Shown here: piece by piece, positions 9,232 to 16,210 of the stretch
How positions within the stretch are numbered: the first letter of the stretch is position 1
Layout: every line of letters starts with the position of its first letter
Assembly (NCBI RefSeq): GCF_021596505.1
Contig: NZ_PJIZ01000044.1
Location: forward strand, 1-43,896
Source of the DNA: Nostoc sp. CMAA1605
GTDB taxonomy: Bacteria > Cyanobacteriota > Cyanobacteriia > Cyanobacteriales > Nostocaceae
DNA: 43,896 nt
Direction: 5' to 3'
The notes under the pieces: generated by a model
What the model saw: the letters and a program-made list of their open reading frames with translations, nothing else
Database searches by the model: none
What the model was told of the DNA's origin: nothing
Position numbers and translations under genes: made by a program

Positions 9232-9957
9232 TCAGTTTCTGAATGCAATCCTGTGTTTTGGTGTTCGTAACAAAGATATTCCGATCATCAGTATCCAGAT
9301 TTCCCACAAAATAAATCCTACAGGAGTGAATTCCCACACTGGCATTGAGGGAATCACCGTTGCTAGTAGTTCACTTTGTCCTAACACTAACAAAGGTACG
9401 ATCATCAATTCAAAGTAAGCAACCCAGGACTTGAATAAAGGTGAGTGCAGCATTGCCATTCCCACACCCAAAGTCCAGAATATAAGCAAAGTTTGACCTA
9501 GATATTCACCAATCACCACACCACCATATTGATGCACTACTTGATAGATAACGCTGATAGTTTCCCGTGTTGTCTTACCATCTGTAGGATTGTTGTATAG
9601 GTTCGCCAAGATGGGAACAACAAACACCCACCGCATTAACCCGATAGACTGGAGTATTCCCGAAAGTGCGCCCATAAAAGTCGCAGTTTTGAGATATGGT
9701 GTATCCTCCTGTGCAATAATTTGGTGTAGCAGAGTGCTGGCGGGAATAAACAACAAGGCAGCCAACCCGAAGATAAACCAAGTCAAAATTAATCCTGCAC
9801 CACCAGCTTGAAACTTTTGCAACACATAATCTACAGGTTCTCTGAGGATGTCGTCATACTCAAAGTTTTGAATCAGCAATATATAAGGAATATTGAGCAG
9901 CACAACCAGGAAAATAAAGAATATCCCCGTAGTTTTAACTAGATTGGCACGATTCAT
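9232..9957 (-). CDS. DUF4386 family membrane protein
   Basis: 241 residues with about six membrane helices, resembling DUF4386 proteins (unknown function). The pattern of an N-terminal helix, a loop with short acidic stretches, then long hydrophobic helices with G-x-L-x-G-I-L-Q-S-I-G-L-x-R-W-V near residue 95 fits the family. Its ATG overlaps the TGA of the upstream cupin gene as ATGA (9954-9957), with GGAGG seven bases upstream inside the cupin gene. The two are therefore translationally coupled. Confidence 0.75.
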   Translation of the reverse strand: MNRANLVKTTGIFFIFLVVLLNIPYILLIQNFEYDDILREPVDYVLQKFQAGGAGLILTWFIFGLAALLFIPASTLLHQIIAQEDTPYLKTATFMGALSGILQSIGLMRWVFVVPILANLYNNPTDGKTTRETISVIYQVVHQYGGVVIGEYLGQTLLIFWTLGVGMAMLHSPLFKSWVAYFELMIVPLLVLGQSELLATVIPSMPVWEFTPVGFILWEIWILMIGISLLRTPKHRIAFRN

Positions 9958-10526
9958 TTAGCACCTCCATTCCAGTATTTAACTAGCGATCGCTCTACTT
10001 TCATTCCCTGTGCTAGCTTCTCTAACATCCCGATTAATAAAGTTTGTACAAATAGCGGTATACCGACAATCACTAAGTCTGCTTTTTTCAGTAATAAAGC
10101 CAATTGCAGCAGATTGGTGGGCATTCCTTCATGATTCACCTTGCCATCAATCGCTAAACCATACATTCCCCGAATAAACTGCTCAAATCCAGTCGCTGGC
10201 TGATTTTCACTAGTAAACGCTACCCAATGATCACAAGGATTATGGAAACTGTGATGTACACCTGCGGGAACGTGTAGACTCTCACCTGCATATAGCGTCC
10301 GCCAATTTCCCCTATGACCAACTTCCATTTTGAGACAACCTGCAATCACAGTAAAAGTCTCACTCATTTGGGTATGGTAGTGCAGTGGACTACCTTTAGC
10401 ATGGGGAGGCAAATCAAAGCGGATTTTGGCATAAGCCTCACCACTTTCTAAAATAGTCATGCGATCGCCAGTCACAGGATTGACAATTACTTCTGGCTGT
10501 TGTTGTCTAGAAATTATAGGATTCAT
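9954..10526 (-). CDS. Cupin-domain protein
   Basis: 190 residues from the ATG at 10526, which has AAGGGAG a short distance upstream. A longer reading to 10598 lacks such a site. The cupin core occupies residues about 15-105: the first motif is L-H-Y-H-T-Q-M-S-E-T-F-T-V with metal-ligand His/His/Glu, and the second is H-V-P-A-G-V-H-H-S-F-H-N-P. A C-terminal stretch (about 130-175) is hydrophobic and may be a membrane-associated helix. Substrate unknown. It is the first gene of a two-gene unit with the DUF4386 gene. The AraC gene is divergent 427 bp away and may regulate the pair. Confidence 0.8.
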   Translation of the reverse strand: MNPIISRQQQPEVIVNPVTGDRMTILESGEAYAKIRFDLPPHAKGSPLHYHTQMSETFTVIAGCLKMEVGHRGNWRTLYAGESLHVPAGVHHSFHNPCDHWVAFTSENQPATGFEQFIRGMYGLAIDGKVNHEGMPTNLLQLALLLKKADLVIVGIPLFVQTLLIGMLEKLAQGMKVERSLVKYWNGGAK

Positions 10527-10628
10527 CTGAAAAACTCCCTTAAGTGTTAACTGACCACACTTAAACAATAAGTTTTCAACTAAATCCTGAATTGACACAT
10601 CCTGCCAATAAGTTGACTAATCACGCCA

Positions 10629-10797
10629 ATGAGTGATGAGTAATAAGTAATGAGTGCTGAGTAATGAGTAATGAGTAATGAGTAATGAGTGATGAGTAAT
10701 AAGTAATGAGTGCTGAGTGCTGAGTGCTGAGTAATGGGTAATGAGTAATAAGTAATAAGTAATGAGTGCTGTTAGCGGAAGCGAGGCGTTTAGCAGC
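10629..10797. repeat. Heptameric TGAGTAA/TGAGTGC array with a palindromic tail
   Basis: About twenty heptamers of TGAGTAA, TGAGTGC, TAAGTAA and TGAGTGA run head to tail to about 10768. A GC-rich block around 10770-10797 (GTTAGCGGAAGCG then GGCGTTTAGC) follows. The same block occurs inverted near 33633-33666, again beside heptamers. Confidence 0.8.
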
Positions 10798-10842
10798 GTG
10801 CTGATTTAGACAATCAATCCCACCTTGTCTACCTTGTCCACC

Positions 10843-10925
10843 CCCCAATCCCCAGCGATGCACTGAGCTTGCCGAAGTGTCCCCAATCCCCAATCCCCAG
10901 CGATGCACTGAGCTTGCCGAAGTGT
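10843..10925. repeat. Direct duplication, 45-bp period, upstream of AraC
   Basis: A 38-base unit containing AGCGATGCACTGAGCTTGCC occurs at 10843-10880 and again at 10888-10925. It is followed by CCCCAGT/CCCCAAT heptamers that reach the AraC start codon. Confidence 0.8.
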
Positions 10926-10952
10926 CCCCAGTCCCCAGTCCCCAATCCCCAC

Positions 10953-11972
10953 ATGAAAGAAGCCACCTTTTCCGTCTACATCACACGAGGTATTGTACAG
11001 TTCGCCGCAGCGAAATATGGAATTGATGGCGATCGCTTGTGTCAAGATGTGGGAATTGACCCTAGTTTACTGAAAATGCCTGATCAGCAGGTTCCAGGAA
11101 CTCTGCACAATGCTTTGTGGCAAGAGGTAGTCAAGCGCACAGATGCTAACTTTGCTTTACACTTGGGTGAAGCTTTTAATCTCGCGACTTTTGGCATTGT
11201 TGGTTATGTCTTAGTCAACTGTCAAACATATCGGGAAGTTCTAGAAAAACTCTCTCGATACACCAGACTTTTTAGTCAAGGCGCATACATTCATTTTTCT
11301 GAGGCTGATGGTTTTGTATTTTGCGACTGCGATATTGTAGAGGACGTGAAAAATTACTTACTTGAACAACCACGATATGCAATTGAGAGTACCTTTGCGT
11401 CACTGCTAACCGCAACGCCAGTTTTAACAGGAAAACCGCTTCTACTTCAAGCAGTCTGGTTTAAATATCCGCGTCCTGATGACATCTCGGAATATGAACG
11501 CATATTTGCCACAGGCTTACATTTTTCTATGCCGACAAATCGCATCATTTTCGATGCTAACTGCTTGAATTGGTCAATTTTATCAGCTAACCCTCATCTT
11601 CTCAATGTCTTTGAACAACACGCACAAACCATGCTGGAGGCGATGAATCGAGAGGATGATTACACTAGAAAGGTTGTGCAGGAAATCATCAAACAACTCA
11701 AGGGAAATCTCCCTCCCATAGAAGCAGTAGCACGAAATTTAGCCATTAGTGTGCGTCAGTTACAGCGAGAATTGCAAGCTGAAGGCACATCTTACCAGCA
11801 ACTTTTAGACCAAACCCGCAAAGAATTAGCCCTACGGTATTTACAATCTCCTCACACTCCAATTTATGATGTAGCGTTCCTCTTGGGCTTTTCTGAACCT
11901 AGTGCTTTTCACCGCGCTTTTAAAAGATGGACGGGACAAACACCAAAAGCTTATCGCGCATTATCTGGCTGA
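10953..11972 (+). CDS. AraC family transcriptional regulator
   Basis: 339 residues from ATG 10953 (M-K-E-A-T-F-S-V); an upstream extension to 10869 would encode only repeat-derived Pro/Ser residues and is rejected. Residues about 20-210 match the arabinose-binding-like N-terminal domain of AraC/OruR-type regulators (PF12625). The C-terminal 85 residues hold the two HTH motifs: A-I-S-V-R-Q-L-Q-R-E-L, then V-A-F-L-L-G-F-S-E-P-S-A-F-H-R-A-F-K-R-W with the closing G-Q-T-P-K-A-Y-R. No ribosome site is visible because repeats abut the ATG. The divergent cupin/DUF4386 pair is the likely target. Confidence 0.9.
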   Translation: MKEATFSVYITRGIVQFAAAKYGIDGDRLCQDVGIDPSLLKMPDQQVPGTLHNALWQEVVKRTDANFALHLGEAFNLATFGIVGYVLVNCQTYREVLEKLSRYTRLFSQGAYIHFSEADGFVFCDCDIVEDVKNYLLEQPRYAIESTFASLLTATPVLTGKPLLLQAVWFKYPRPDDISEYERIFATGLHFSMPTNRIIFDANCLNWSILSANPHLLNVFEQHAQTMLEAMNREDDYTRKVVQEIIKQLKGNLPPIEAVARNLAISVRQLQRELQAEGTSYQQLLDQTRKELALRYLQSPHTPIYDVAFLLGFSEPSAFHRAFKRWTGQTPKAYRALSG

Positions 11973-11980
11973 GACACATA

Positions 11981-12141
11981 ATACCAATTCGCAATTCGCA
12001 ATGGGCTAACGCCCCGCTCCGCTAACGCAATTCGTAATTCGTAATGGACTAACGTCCCGCTACGCTAACGTAATTAAGAAAGTCAGATACCACCTGGGTT
12101 TCAGGCTTTGCATCTTTTGCTTAATTTTGGAGAATTGGTAT
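11981..12141. mobile_element. 161-bp MITE with ATACCAATTC termini
   Basis: ATACCAATTC (11981-11990) and GAATTGGTAT (12132-12141) are exact inverted repeats, and TA flanks both ends (11979-11980 and 12142-12143), as expected for an IS630/Tc1-type TA duplication. Inside are two imperfect direct copies of about 39 bp built on CGCAATTCGCAAT plus CTAACGCCCCGCT. No ORF, so it would depend on a transposase elsewhere. Confidence 0.75.
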
Positions 12142-12558
12142 TAAAAATTGACATTTATTACCTTAATACTACAATTGTAGTATTGTATAGATTATTGTAA
12201 ATGTATGAGCTTTGATTTTTCATTACGGAGTTGCGACTTAAATAAACTCAACTCATTGACTAAATATCCCAGCATTCCCACGTATCATGCTCTAGGAGAA
12301 AAGGGTAAATTATTGGAAGAAACCGTCACTTTTGATGGTGAAGTGATTTTGACTGAAAAAGTAGATGGTACAAACTCGCGAATTATTCTGTTACCTGATG
12401 GTAATTATGTTTTGGGCAGTCGAGAAGAGTTATTATTTGCCAAAGGGGATTTAATTGGGAATCCTGCTCTGGGAATTGTCAATTCACTCAAAGGTGTTGC
12501 AGATTTGTTACCTCAGTCTCAAGATTGTATTACGGTGCGTGATGCGTAAAGCCCCCAA

Positions 12559-12596
12559 GTATGAGGAGCAAAACCAATAAGTTTTGCTCCTCATAC
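12559..12596 (+). repeat. Left-end hairpin of the TnpB element
   Basis: A perfect 16-bp stem (12559-12574 with 12581-12596) with loop CAATAA, 26 bases from the left tip. CCCCC (12552-12556) and GGGGG (12608-12612) can extend it. This is the kind of subterminal structure that IS200/IS605 TnpA binds. Confidence 0.75.
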
Positions 12597-12655
12597 GTCT
12601 TTTAAGTGGGGGATATAAGTTTCGACTACGCTCAACTGCCGCGAATAGAACAAAT

Positions 12656-12781
12656 TTATTTGTCCGTCAAGGTTCTAATTAGTTCTCTAAGGATGTCATT
12701 TAAGCTACGCTCCTTCTTGTGGCAATACTTTACAAGAATTTCGTATTCTTCGTCTGAGCATCTCACAGTTATTTTTTTCAT
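12656..12781 (-). CDS. Small ribbon-helix-helix-like protein in the TnpB element
   Basis: 41 residues, ATG at 12781-12779, TAA at 12658-12656. It begins M-K-K-I-T-V-R-C-S-D-E-E, a short beta strand, and continues into a helix-turn-helix pattern (E-Y-E-I-L-V-K-Y-C then S-L-N-D-I-L-R-E-L-I-R). This layout resembles MetJ/Arc (ribbon-helix-helix) DNA-binding proteins. It faces away from tnpB, with start codons 37 bp apart, so the two share a promoter region. It could repress tnpB. Homology is inferred from pattern only. Confidence 0.6.
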   Translation of the reverse strand: MKKITVRCSDEEYEILVKYCHKKERSLNDILRELIRTLTDK

Positions 12782-12818
12782 GCCGTCATAATGACATTAT
12801 TTATGATACAATACTAAC

Positions 12819-13967
12819 ATGAAAACCCTGAAGTTTAAATTGTATCAGCACAAAAGAAATAGATTCCTCAAGCGCATGATTAACGCGAGTGGGGTAATCT
12901 ACAATCATTGTATTGCCCTACACAAACGCTACTACCGGATGTGGGGCAAACACATTCGCTGTGCAAAACTTCAAGCTCATATTGCTAAACTGCGGAAGCG
13001 TAACCCATTTTGGCAGACCGTAGGCTCTCAGGCAGTACAGGATATTTGTCAACGCATTGAGAAAGCCTACCAATTGTTTTTTAAACACAATAAGAAGGGG
13101 GTTAGACCACCAGGATTTAAGAAGGTCAAGAAATATAAATCATTCACCCTAAAGCAAGCAGGTTATAAGTTTTTGGGTGGCAACAGAGTCAAAATTGGGA
13201 ACAAGATTTATCAATTTTGGAAGTCTAGAGAAATAGAGGGAACAGTCAAGACTCTAACTATAAAACGCACACCATTAGGCGAATTGTTTATGGTTGTTGT
13301 GGTCAACGCCGAGCGGAGCCGAGGCGTTGACGACGGTAGTAAGTCAGAAGTCGAGATTAAGACGGGTAAAATCGCTGGTTTTGATTTTGGGTTGAAGGCG
13401 TTTCTCACTTGCTCAGACGGTACAAAAATTGATTCTCCTCAGTTTTTCAAACAATCTCTAAACGCTATAACCAAAGCTAGTAGGCAGCATTCTAAAAAAT
13501 TAAAAGGGTCAACCAATCGTGACGAAGCCCGCAAGAATTTAGTACGCAAGTATGAAGATATTTCTAATCGTCGTCGTGATTGGTTTTGGAAACTAGCTCA
13601 TGAGTTAACAGATGAGTTTGATGTTCTCTGTTTTGAAACTTTAAACCTCAAGGGAATGCAACGACTTTGGGGCAGAAAAATATCAGACTTGGCTTTTGGT
13701 GAATTTCTAAAAATTTTAGAATGGGTTGCCAAAAAGAAGAATAAACTGCTTGTTTTCATTGACCCGTGGTATCCCAGTAGCAAAACTTGTTCTAGCTGTG
13801 GACATATTTTAGAAACCCTAGATTTGTCAATTAGACGTTGGCGTTGTCCTTCATGTCAATCTGAAAATGACAGGGATGAAAACGCCAGCTTGAATATTCA
13901 AAGAGTCGGGAGTTCGACTCTAGGCGTAGGAGATGTTAGACAGTCCCAGACTGCAATCTCTGTCTGA
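12819..13967 (+). CDS. tnpB: TnpB RNA-guided nuclease of an IS200/IS605-type element
   Basis: 382 residues. TnpB is the ancestor of Cas12 and cleaves DNA next to a transposon-associated motif under an omega-RNA guide. RuvC-I Asp is in G-F-D-F-G-L-K-A (about 191), RuvC-II Glu in C-F-E-T-L-N-L-K-G-M (about 272), and RuvC-III Asp in D-R-D-E-N-A-S-L-N (about 351). A four-Cys zinc knuckle C-S-S-C-G ... C-P-S-C lies between. All catalytic residues are present. Around residues 162-172 a repeat-derived insertion (13302-13331) adds N-A-E-R-S-R-G-V-D without breaking the frame. The predicted guide is the downstream RNA ligase sequence. Confidence 0.9.
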   Translation: MKTLKFKLYQHKRNRFLKRMINASGVIYNHCIALHKRYYRMWGKHIRCAKLQAHIAKLRKRNPFWQTVGSQAVQDICQRIEKAYQLFFKHNKKGVRPPGFKKVKKYKSFTLKQAGYKFLGGNRVKIGNKIYQFWKSREIEGTVKTLTIKRTPLGELFMVVVVNAERSRGVDDGSKSEVEIKTGKIAGFDFGLKAFLTCSDGTKIDSPQFFKQSLNAITKASRQHSKKLKGSTNRDEARKNLVRKYEDISNRRRDWFWKLAHELTDEFDVLCFETLNLKGMQRLWGRKISDLAFGEFLKILEWVAKKKNKLLVFIDPWYPSSKTCSSCGHILETLDLSIRRWRCPSCQSENDRDENASLNIQRVGSSTLGVGDVRQSQTAISV

Positions 13968-14023
13968 TGCCTGAATCCCCCGTTTTTAAAACGGGGGAGT
14001 GGCTCAATGTTGTGTATCTTGAG
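13968..14023 (+). ncRNA. 3' part of the predicted omega-RNA with guide
   Basis: The right end carries a stem TCCCCCGTTTT/AAAACGGGGGA at 13976-13998, then reaches TCAA at 14004-14007. In IS200/IS605 elements the omega-RNA covers the tnpB 3' end plus right end, and the first 15-20 bases beyond the element are the guide (here from 14008). The 5' boundary, probably within tnpB, cannot be set from sequence. Confidence 0.5.
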
Positions 14024-14469
14024 TTGTATGGTGGCAAGATTACTGCTGCTAGCAAACAATACACTGCTGATCAGAAAGTTGCTTGGCGGTTATTTGATGT
14101 AGCAATTCTGACAGATATCGCCACACTGTTCGAGAAAACACTTCAGCAAATATCAATTTGGCGAGAAAATGGTGGTCAATCATTTCTAGATGAACCACAA
14201 CTGAGCAAAACCGCCAAAGATTATGGATTTGAGCTAACACCACGCCTGGCGACAGTTGCATCTTTGCCAACTAGCATCAAAGAAGCGCATGAGCTACTCC
14301 AGAGAATGATATCGAAAACTTATGTGGCGTTGGATGCAGGCGCAAAAGGTCGGGCTGAGGGGATTGTGGCGCGAACTTTAAATAGAAGTGCGATCGCCAA
14401 GCTACGATTTGAAGATTATGAACGCTATGCTCAACGTTACAAATAATCTAATTCAATCATCCTACAGTT

Positions 14470-14530
14470 ATAAATGCTAACTGTGAGTGCTAGAAAAGAT
14501 TTCTCTAACACTCATAACAGCAGCATTTAT
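14470..14530. terminator. Imperfect hairpin downstream of the RNA ligase
   Basis: ATAAATGCT (14470-14478) pairs with AGCATTTAT (14522-14530), and GAGTG/CACTC pairs inside. GGTATTTTTA follows. It may terminate the RNA ligase transcript. A second hairpin ATTAACCC/GGGTTAAT at 14614-14638 sits before the convergent small gene. Confidence 0.45.
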
Positions 14531-14646
14531 GGTATTTTTAAAAGTGAGTAGAGCAAATTGTCTGCGATCAACATCATCATTTTGAAATGATATTAGTTGT
14601 TCACATTAATTTTATTAACCCTAATTGTCTGGGTTAATTTAGTTGA

Positions 14647-14916
14647 CTAATCATCGCAAAAGTTATCAACTCTGATATCTCGCCAAATATCAGAAACCTG
14701 CCACCCAGAGTTACCAACAGACTGGACTAAAGGATAGTCACGTTGTGGAATATAGTATGGTTGTTTTGCTTCAATATATGAACTTGATTTCTCTTCGGCG
14801 ATAGGTTCTTGGTCTGCCAAATTATCAGATGGGAGAGTTTGCTCTTGCGCTTCCTCCATCATTTTTATTTTCTCCATGAGGAGTTTTTCTGATTTTTTGA
14901 TTAGTCTTATATCCAT
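14647..14916 (-). CDS. Small hypothetical protein
   Basis: 89 residues, no family recognised. The N-terminal half is highly charged and helical (M-E-K-I-K-M-M-E-E-A-Q-E-Q), the middle is acidic, and the C-terminus is aromatic (Y-Y-I-P-Q-R-D-Y, S-G-W-Q-V-S-D-I-W-R-D-I). No Cys pair, signal or membrane segment. The ATG at 14916 has only a weak AG-rich upstream site; internal ATGs at codons 14, 19 and 20 are alternatives. It stands alone and may be cyanobacteria-specific. Confidence 0.5.
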   Translation of the reverse strand: MDIRLIKKSEKLLMEKIKMMEEAQEQTLPSDNLADQEPIAEEKSSSYIEAKQPYYIPQRDYPLVQSVGNSGWQVSDIWRDIRVDNFCDD

Positions 14917-15174
14917 TTGCTCTGCTCAGTTTGAAAGATTGACAGTAAAAAGAGAATCTAAACGCCGATTCTTGGACAGACAATAAAGTTCTTCAAGAAT
15001 CAAGATGTAGATCCGTAAGAAAGTTTTATGAACTTAGTGTTGAAAAAATTACCCAAGGAAATCTAGGATACAGCAATTTTATGGAAAATAGGTAGTGTTG
15101 TCCTCAGAAATTTCTTAAATTAAACATAAAGAATTACAACAAAATTGCATCAGTTCTCAGGAGTATTTACGAGT

Positions 15175-15354
15175 ATGCCATCTCAGACTTTATGCCATGA
15201 TTGCATTTTTCACGTTCAAGCACAGGAGAAAGTGGAGTGTATTCACCCCGATGAAATTGGAATTAATTGTTCTCTAGTGGTTTTTTGCAGTTCATTTCGA
15301 CCACTCCAAGAAGTGGATAGTCCTTGTGTAACCTTTGGTCAAGATGAAACTTAA
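15175..15354 (+). CDS. Small cysteine-rich hypothetical protein
   Basis: 59 residues from ATG 15175, which has CAGGAG 11 bases upstream. An ORF start ten codons earlier has no such site. Five cysteines, two as C-H-D-C (residues 7-10), then three single Cys, suggest a metal-binding fold. The sequence I-H-P-D-E-I-G-I-N-C is distinctive. No family recognised. The 258 bp upstream hold nothing I can identify. Confidence 0.5.
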   Translation: MPSQTLCHDCIFHVQAQEKVECIHPDEIGINCSLVVFCSSFRPLQEVDSPCVTFGQDET

Positions 15355-15411
15355 GCTCGATACATGGAGGAAAGTAGAGAAAGCCGAGAAATAAACATCC
15401 CCATAAGAAAA

Positions 15412-15435
15412 ACCCCATGTAAAAGAACATGGGGT
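15412..15435. terminator. Hairpin between convergent genes
   Basis: ACCCCATGT (15412-15420) and ACATGGGGT (15427-15435) form a perfect 9-bp stem with loop AAAAGA. It lies between the convergent genes ending at 15354 and 15538. The uridine tract is weak, so it may only stabilise 3' ends. Confidence 0.55.
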
Positions 15436-15537
15436 GTGTAAATTCAAAATTCAAAATTTCAAAAGAAATCTTAGCATCAACAAGCAGGATATTGCATTTA
15501 ATCTTCCCTAACTCCTGCCTCCTACCATCTTCCTCGT

Positions 15538-15975
15538 TCAAGCCTTTGTATAATTTTCTATCACCTTAGCAAAGTCTGGGATGGCTTCCTCTATATGCTT
15601 TTTAGCTGAACCACGGAACTTATCATATGTTCCACGCACGATAGAGCGAGTGCTACTTTTAACTCTGGTATCCGTGACACTAAGTAGAGCATCGGCGGTG
15701 AGAGAACGGCTAGCAATTAAGTGTGCTACGGGATCTCCTTTCTGTGTACCTTCACTCCAGATGGGATCGATCGCATTAAACCATGGTGGTAGTAGCTGTT
15801 CAACAATGTAGGGAATGTATCCTGGTTTGACTCCTTTCAAAGCAGCAAAAGCAGCTTTCAGGGCGATACCACTGACACCAGATTTAGACGCTAGCTGGTT
15901 TTCTATCATGTTGCAGCAATCATCTACAACCATAGCTTTTTTGTTAGGGTCTAAGAGTCCATCACTCAGTCCCAT
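15538..15975 (-). CDS. DUF6918 family protein
   Basis: 145 residues, full length for the family. It opens M-G-L-S-D-G-L-L-D-P-N-K-K and contains S-G-V-S-G-I-A-L-K-A near residue 33, L-L-P-P-W-F near 61, A-D-A-L-L-S-V-T-D-T-R near 93 and R-G-S-A-K-K-H-I-E-E-A-I-P near 121. This pattern is conserved in DUF6918 proteins of cyanobacteria and actinobacteria. Function unknown; soluble and helical. A strong ribosome site, GAAGGAGG, precedes the ATG. No operon partner. Confidence 0.75.
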   Translation of the reverse strand: MGLSDGLLDPNKKAMVVDDCCNMIENQLASKSGVSGIALKAAFAALKGVKPGYIPYIVEQLLPPWFNAIDPIWSEGTQKGDPVAHLIASRSLTADALLSVTDTRVKSSTRSIVRGTYDKFRGSAKKHIEEAIPDFAKVIENYTKA

Positions 15976-16075
15976 TTCACTCCTCCTTCATTTCACTCTG
16001 TCTGATGTTTCTTCAATTAGTTTCTCCTTTTACCAGGAAATTACAAAAAATACTATCAGAGCCAGAGTCATATAA

Positions 16076-16197
16076 GATTTTGGATTTTGGATTTTGGATT
16101 TTCAGACTAGATAAATAGCCATCATGAACTGCGGACATCAGAAAACATGAAAAAGTCTTTCCCTTACACCCTTACACCCCTATACCCCTACACCCCT
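16076..16197. repeat. Two short tandem repeat tracts
   Basis: TTGGATT repeats about three and a half times at 16076-16103, and CCCTTACA/CCCCTA-type heptamers fill 16162-16197. Both sit between the minus-strand genes at 15538 and 16211. The region codes for nothing recognisable. Confidence 0.7.
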
Positions 16198-16210
16198 TTC
16201 CCCCGCTAGA

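Larger units (their letters stand above)
10527..10952. other. 426-bp repeat-filled divergent intergenic region
   Basis: Space between the divergent cupin and AraC genes. Nearly all of 10629-10950 is short repeats. Only about 100 bp next to the cupin start looks unique and able to hold a promoter. Apparent ORFs here encode repeat sequence and are not genes. Confidence 0.7.
12534..14007 (+). mobile_element. IS608-like (IS200/IS605 family) TnpB-only insertion element, 1474 bp
   Basis: The left end abuts TTAC (12530-12533) and the right end finishes at TCAA (14004-14007). These are the left and right cleavage tetranucleotides known for IS608. Excision restores the RNA ligase frame exactly. There are subterminal hairpins at both ends and no target duplication, as expected for single-strand transposition. 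It contains tnpB and a divergent 41-codon ORF but no room for a TnpA Y1 transposase, so it is non-autonomous and needs TnpA in trans. Confidence 0.85.
12205..14446 (+). pseudogene. RNA ligase gene interrupted by an IS608-like element
   Basis: The 5' part (12205-12533) encodes the nucleotidyltransferase N-terminus with motif I T-E-K-V-D-G-T-N (Lys52, the expected AMP acceptor) and a G-S-R-E-E motif near residue 71. The 3' part (14008-14446) encodes V-V-Y-L-E-L-Y-G-G-K, then G-R-A-E-G-I-V-A-R (motif IV-like) and A-K-L-R-F-E (motif V-like). Removing 12534-14007 joins the halves in frame as C-I-T-V-V-Y-L-E, giving a 255-residue ATP-dependent RNA ligase (PF09414-like). As it stands the N-terminal product stops after 114 residues at a TAA inside the element, so the gene is inactive. 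Confidence 0.88.

Noticed and set aside
10629..10768. Possible CRISPR array
   Set aside because: Units are 7 bp without spacers; no cas genes in the window.
10621..11045. Minus-strand ORFs over the heptamer arrays
   Set aside because: They encode only repeated tri- to heptapeptides from short tandem repeats and have no start signals.
12606..12791. 61-codon plus-strand ORF in the TnpB element
   Set aside because: It overlaps the better-supported small minus-strand ORF and resembles no protein.
12534..12818. A tnpA transposase remnant
   Set aside because: The 285 bp left of tnpB have no HUH or Tyr motif in any frame.
13967..14446. Separate 159-codon gene starting at 13967
   Set aside because: Its first residues come from the element right end; the rest is the C-terminal part of the RNA ligase.
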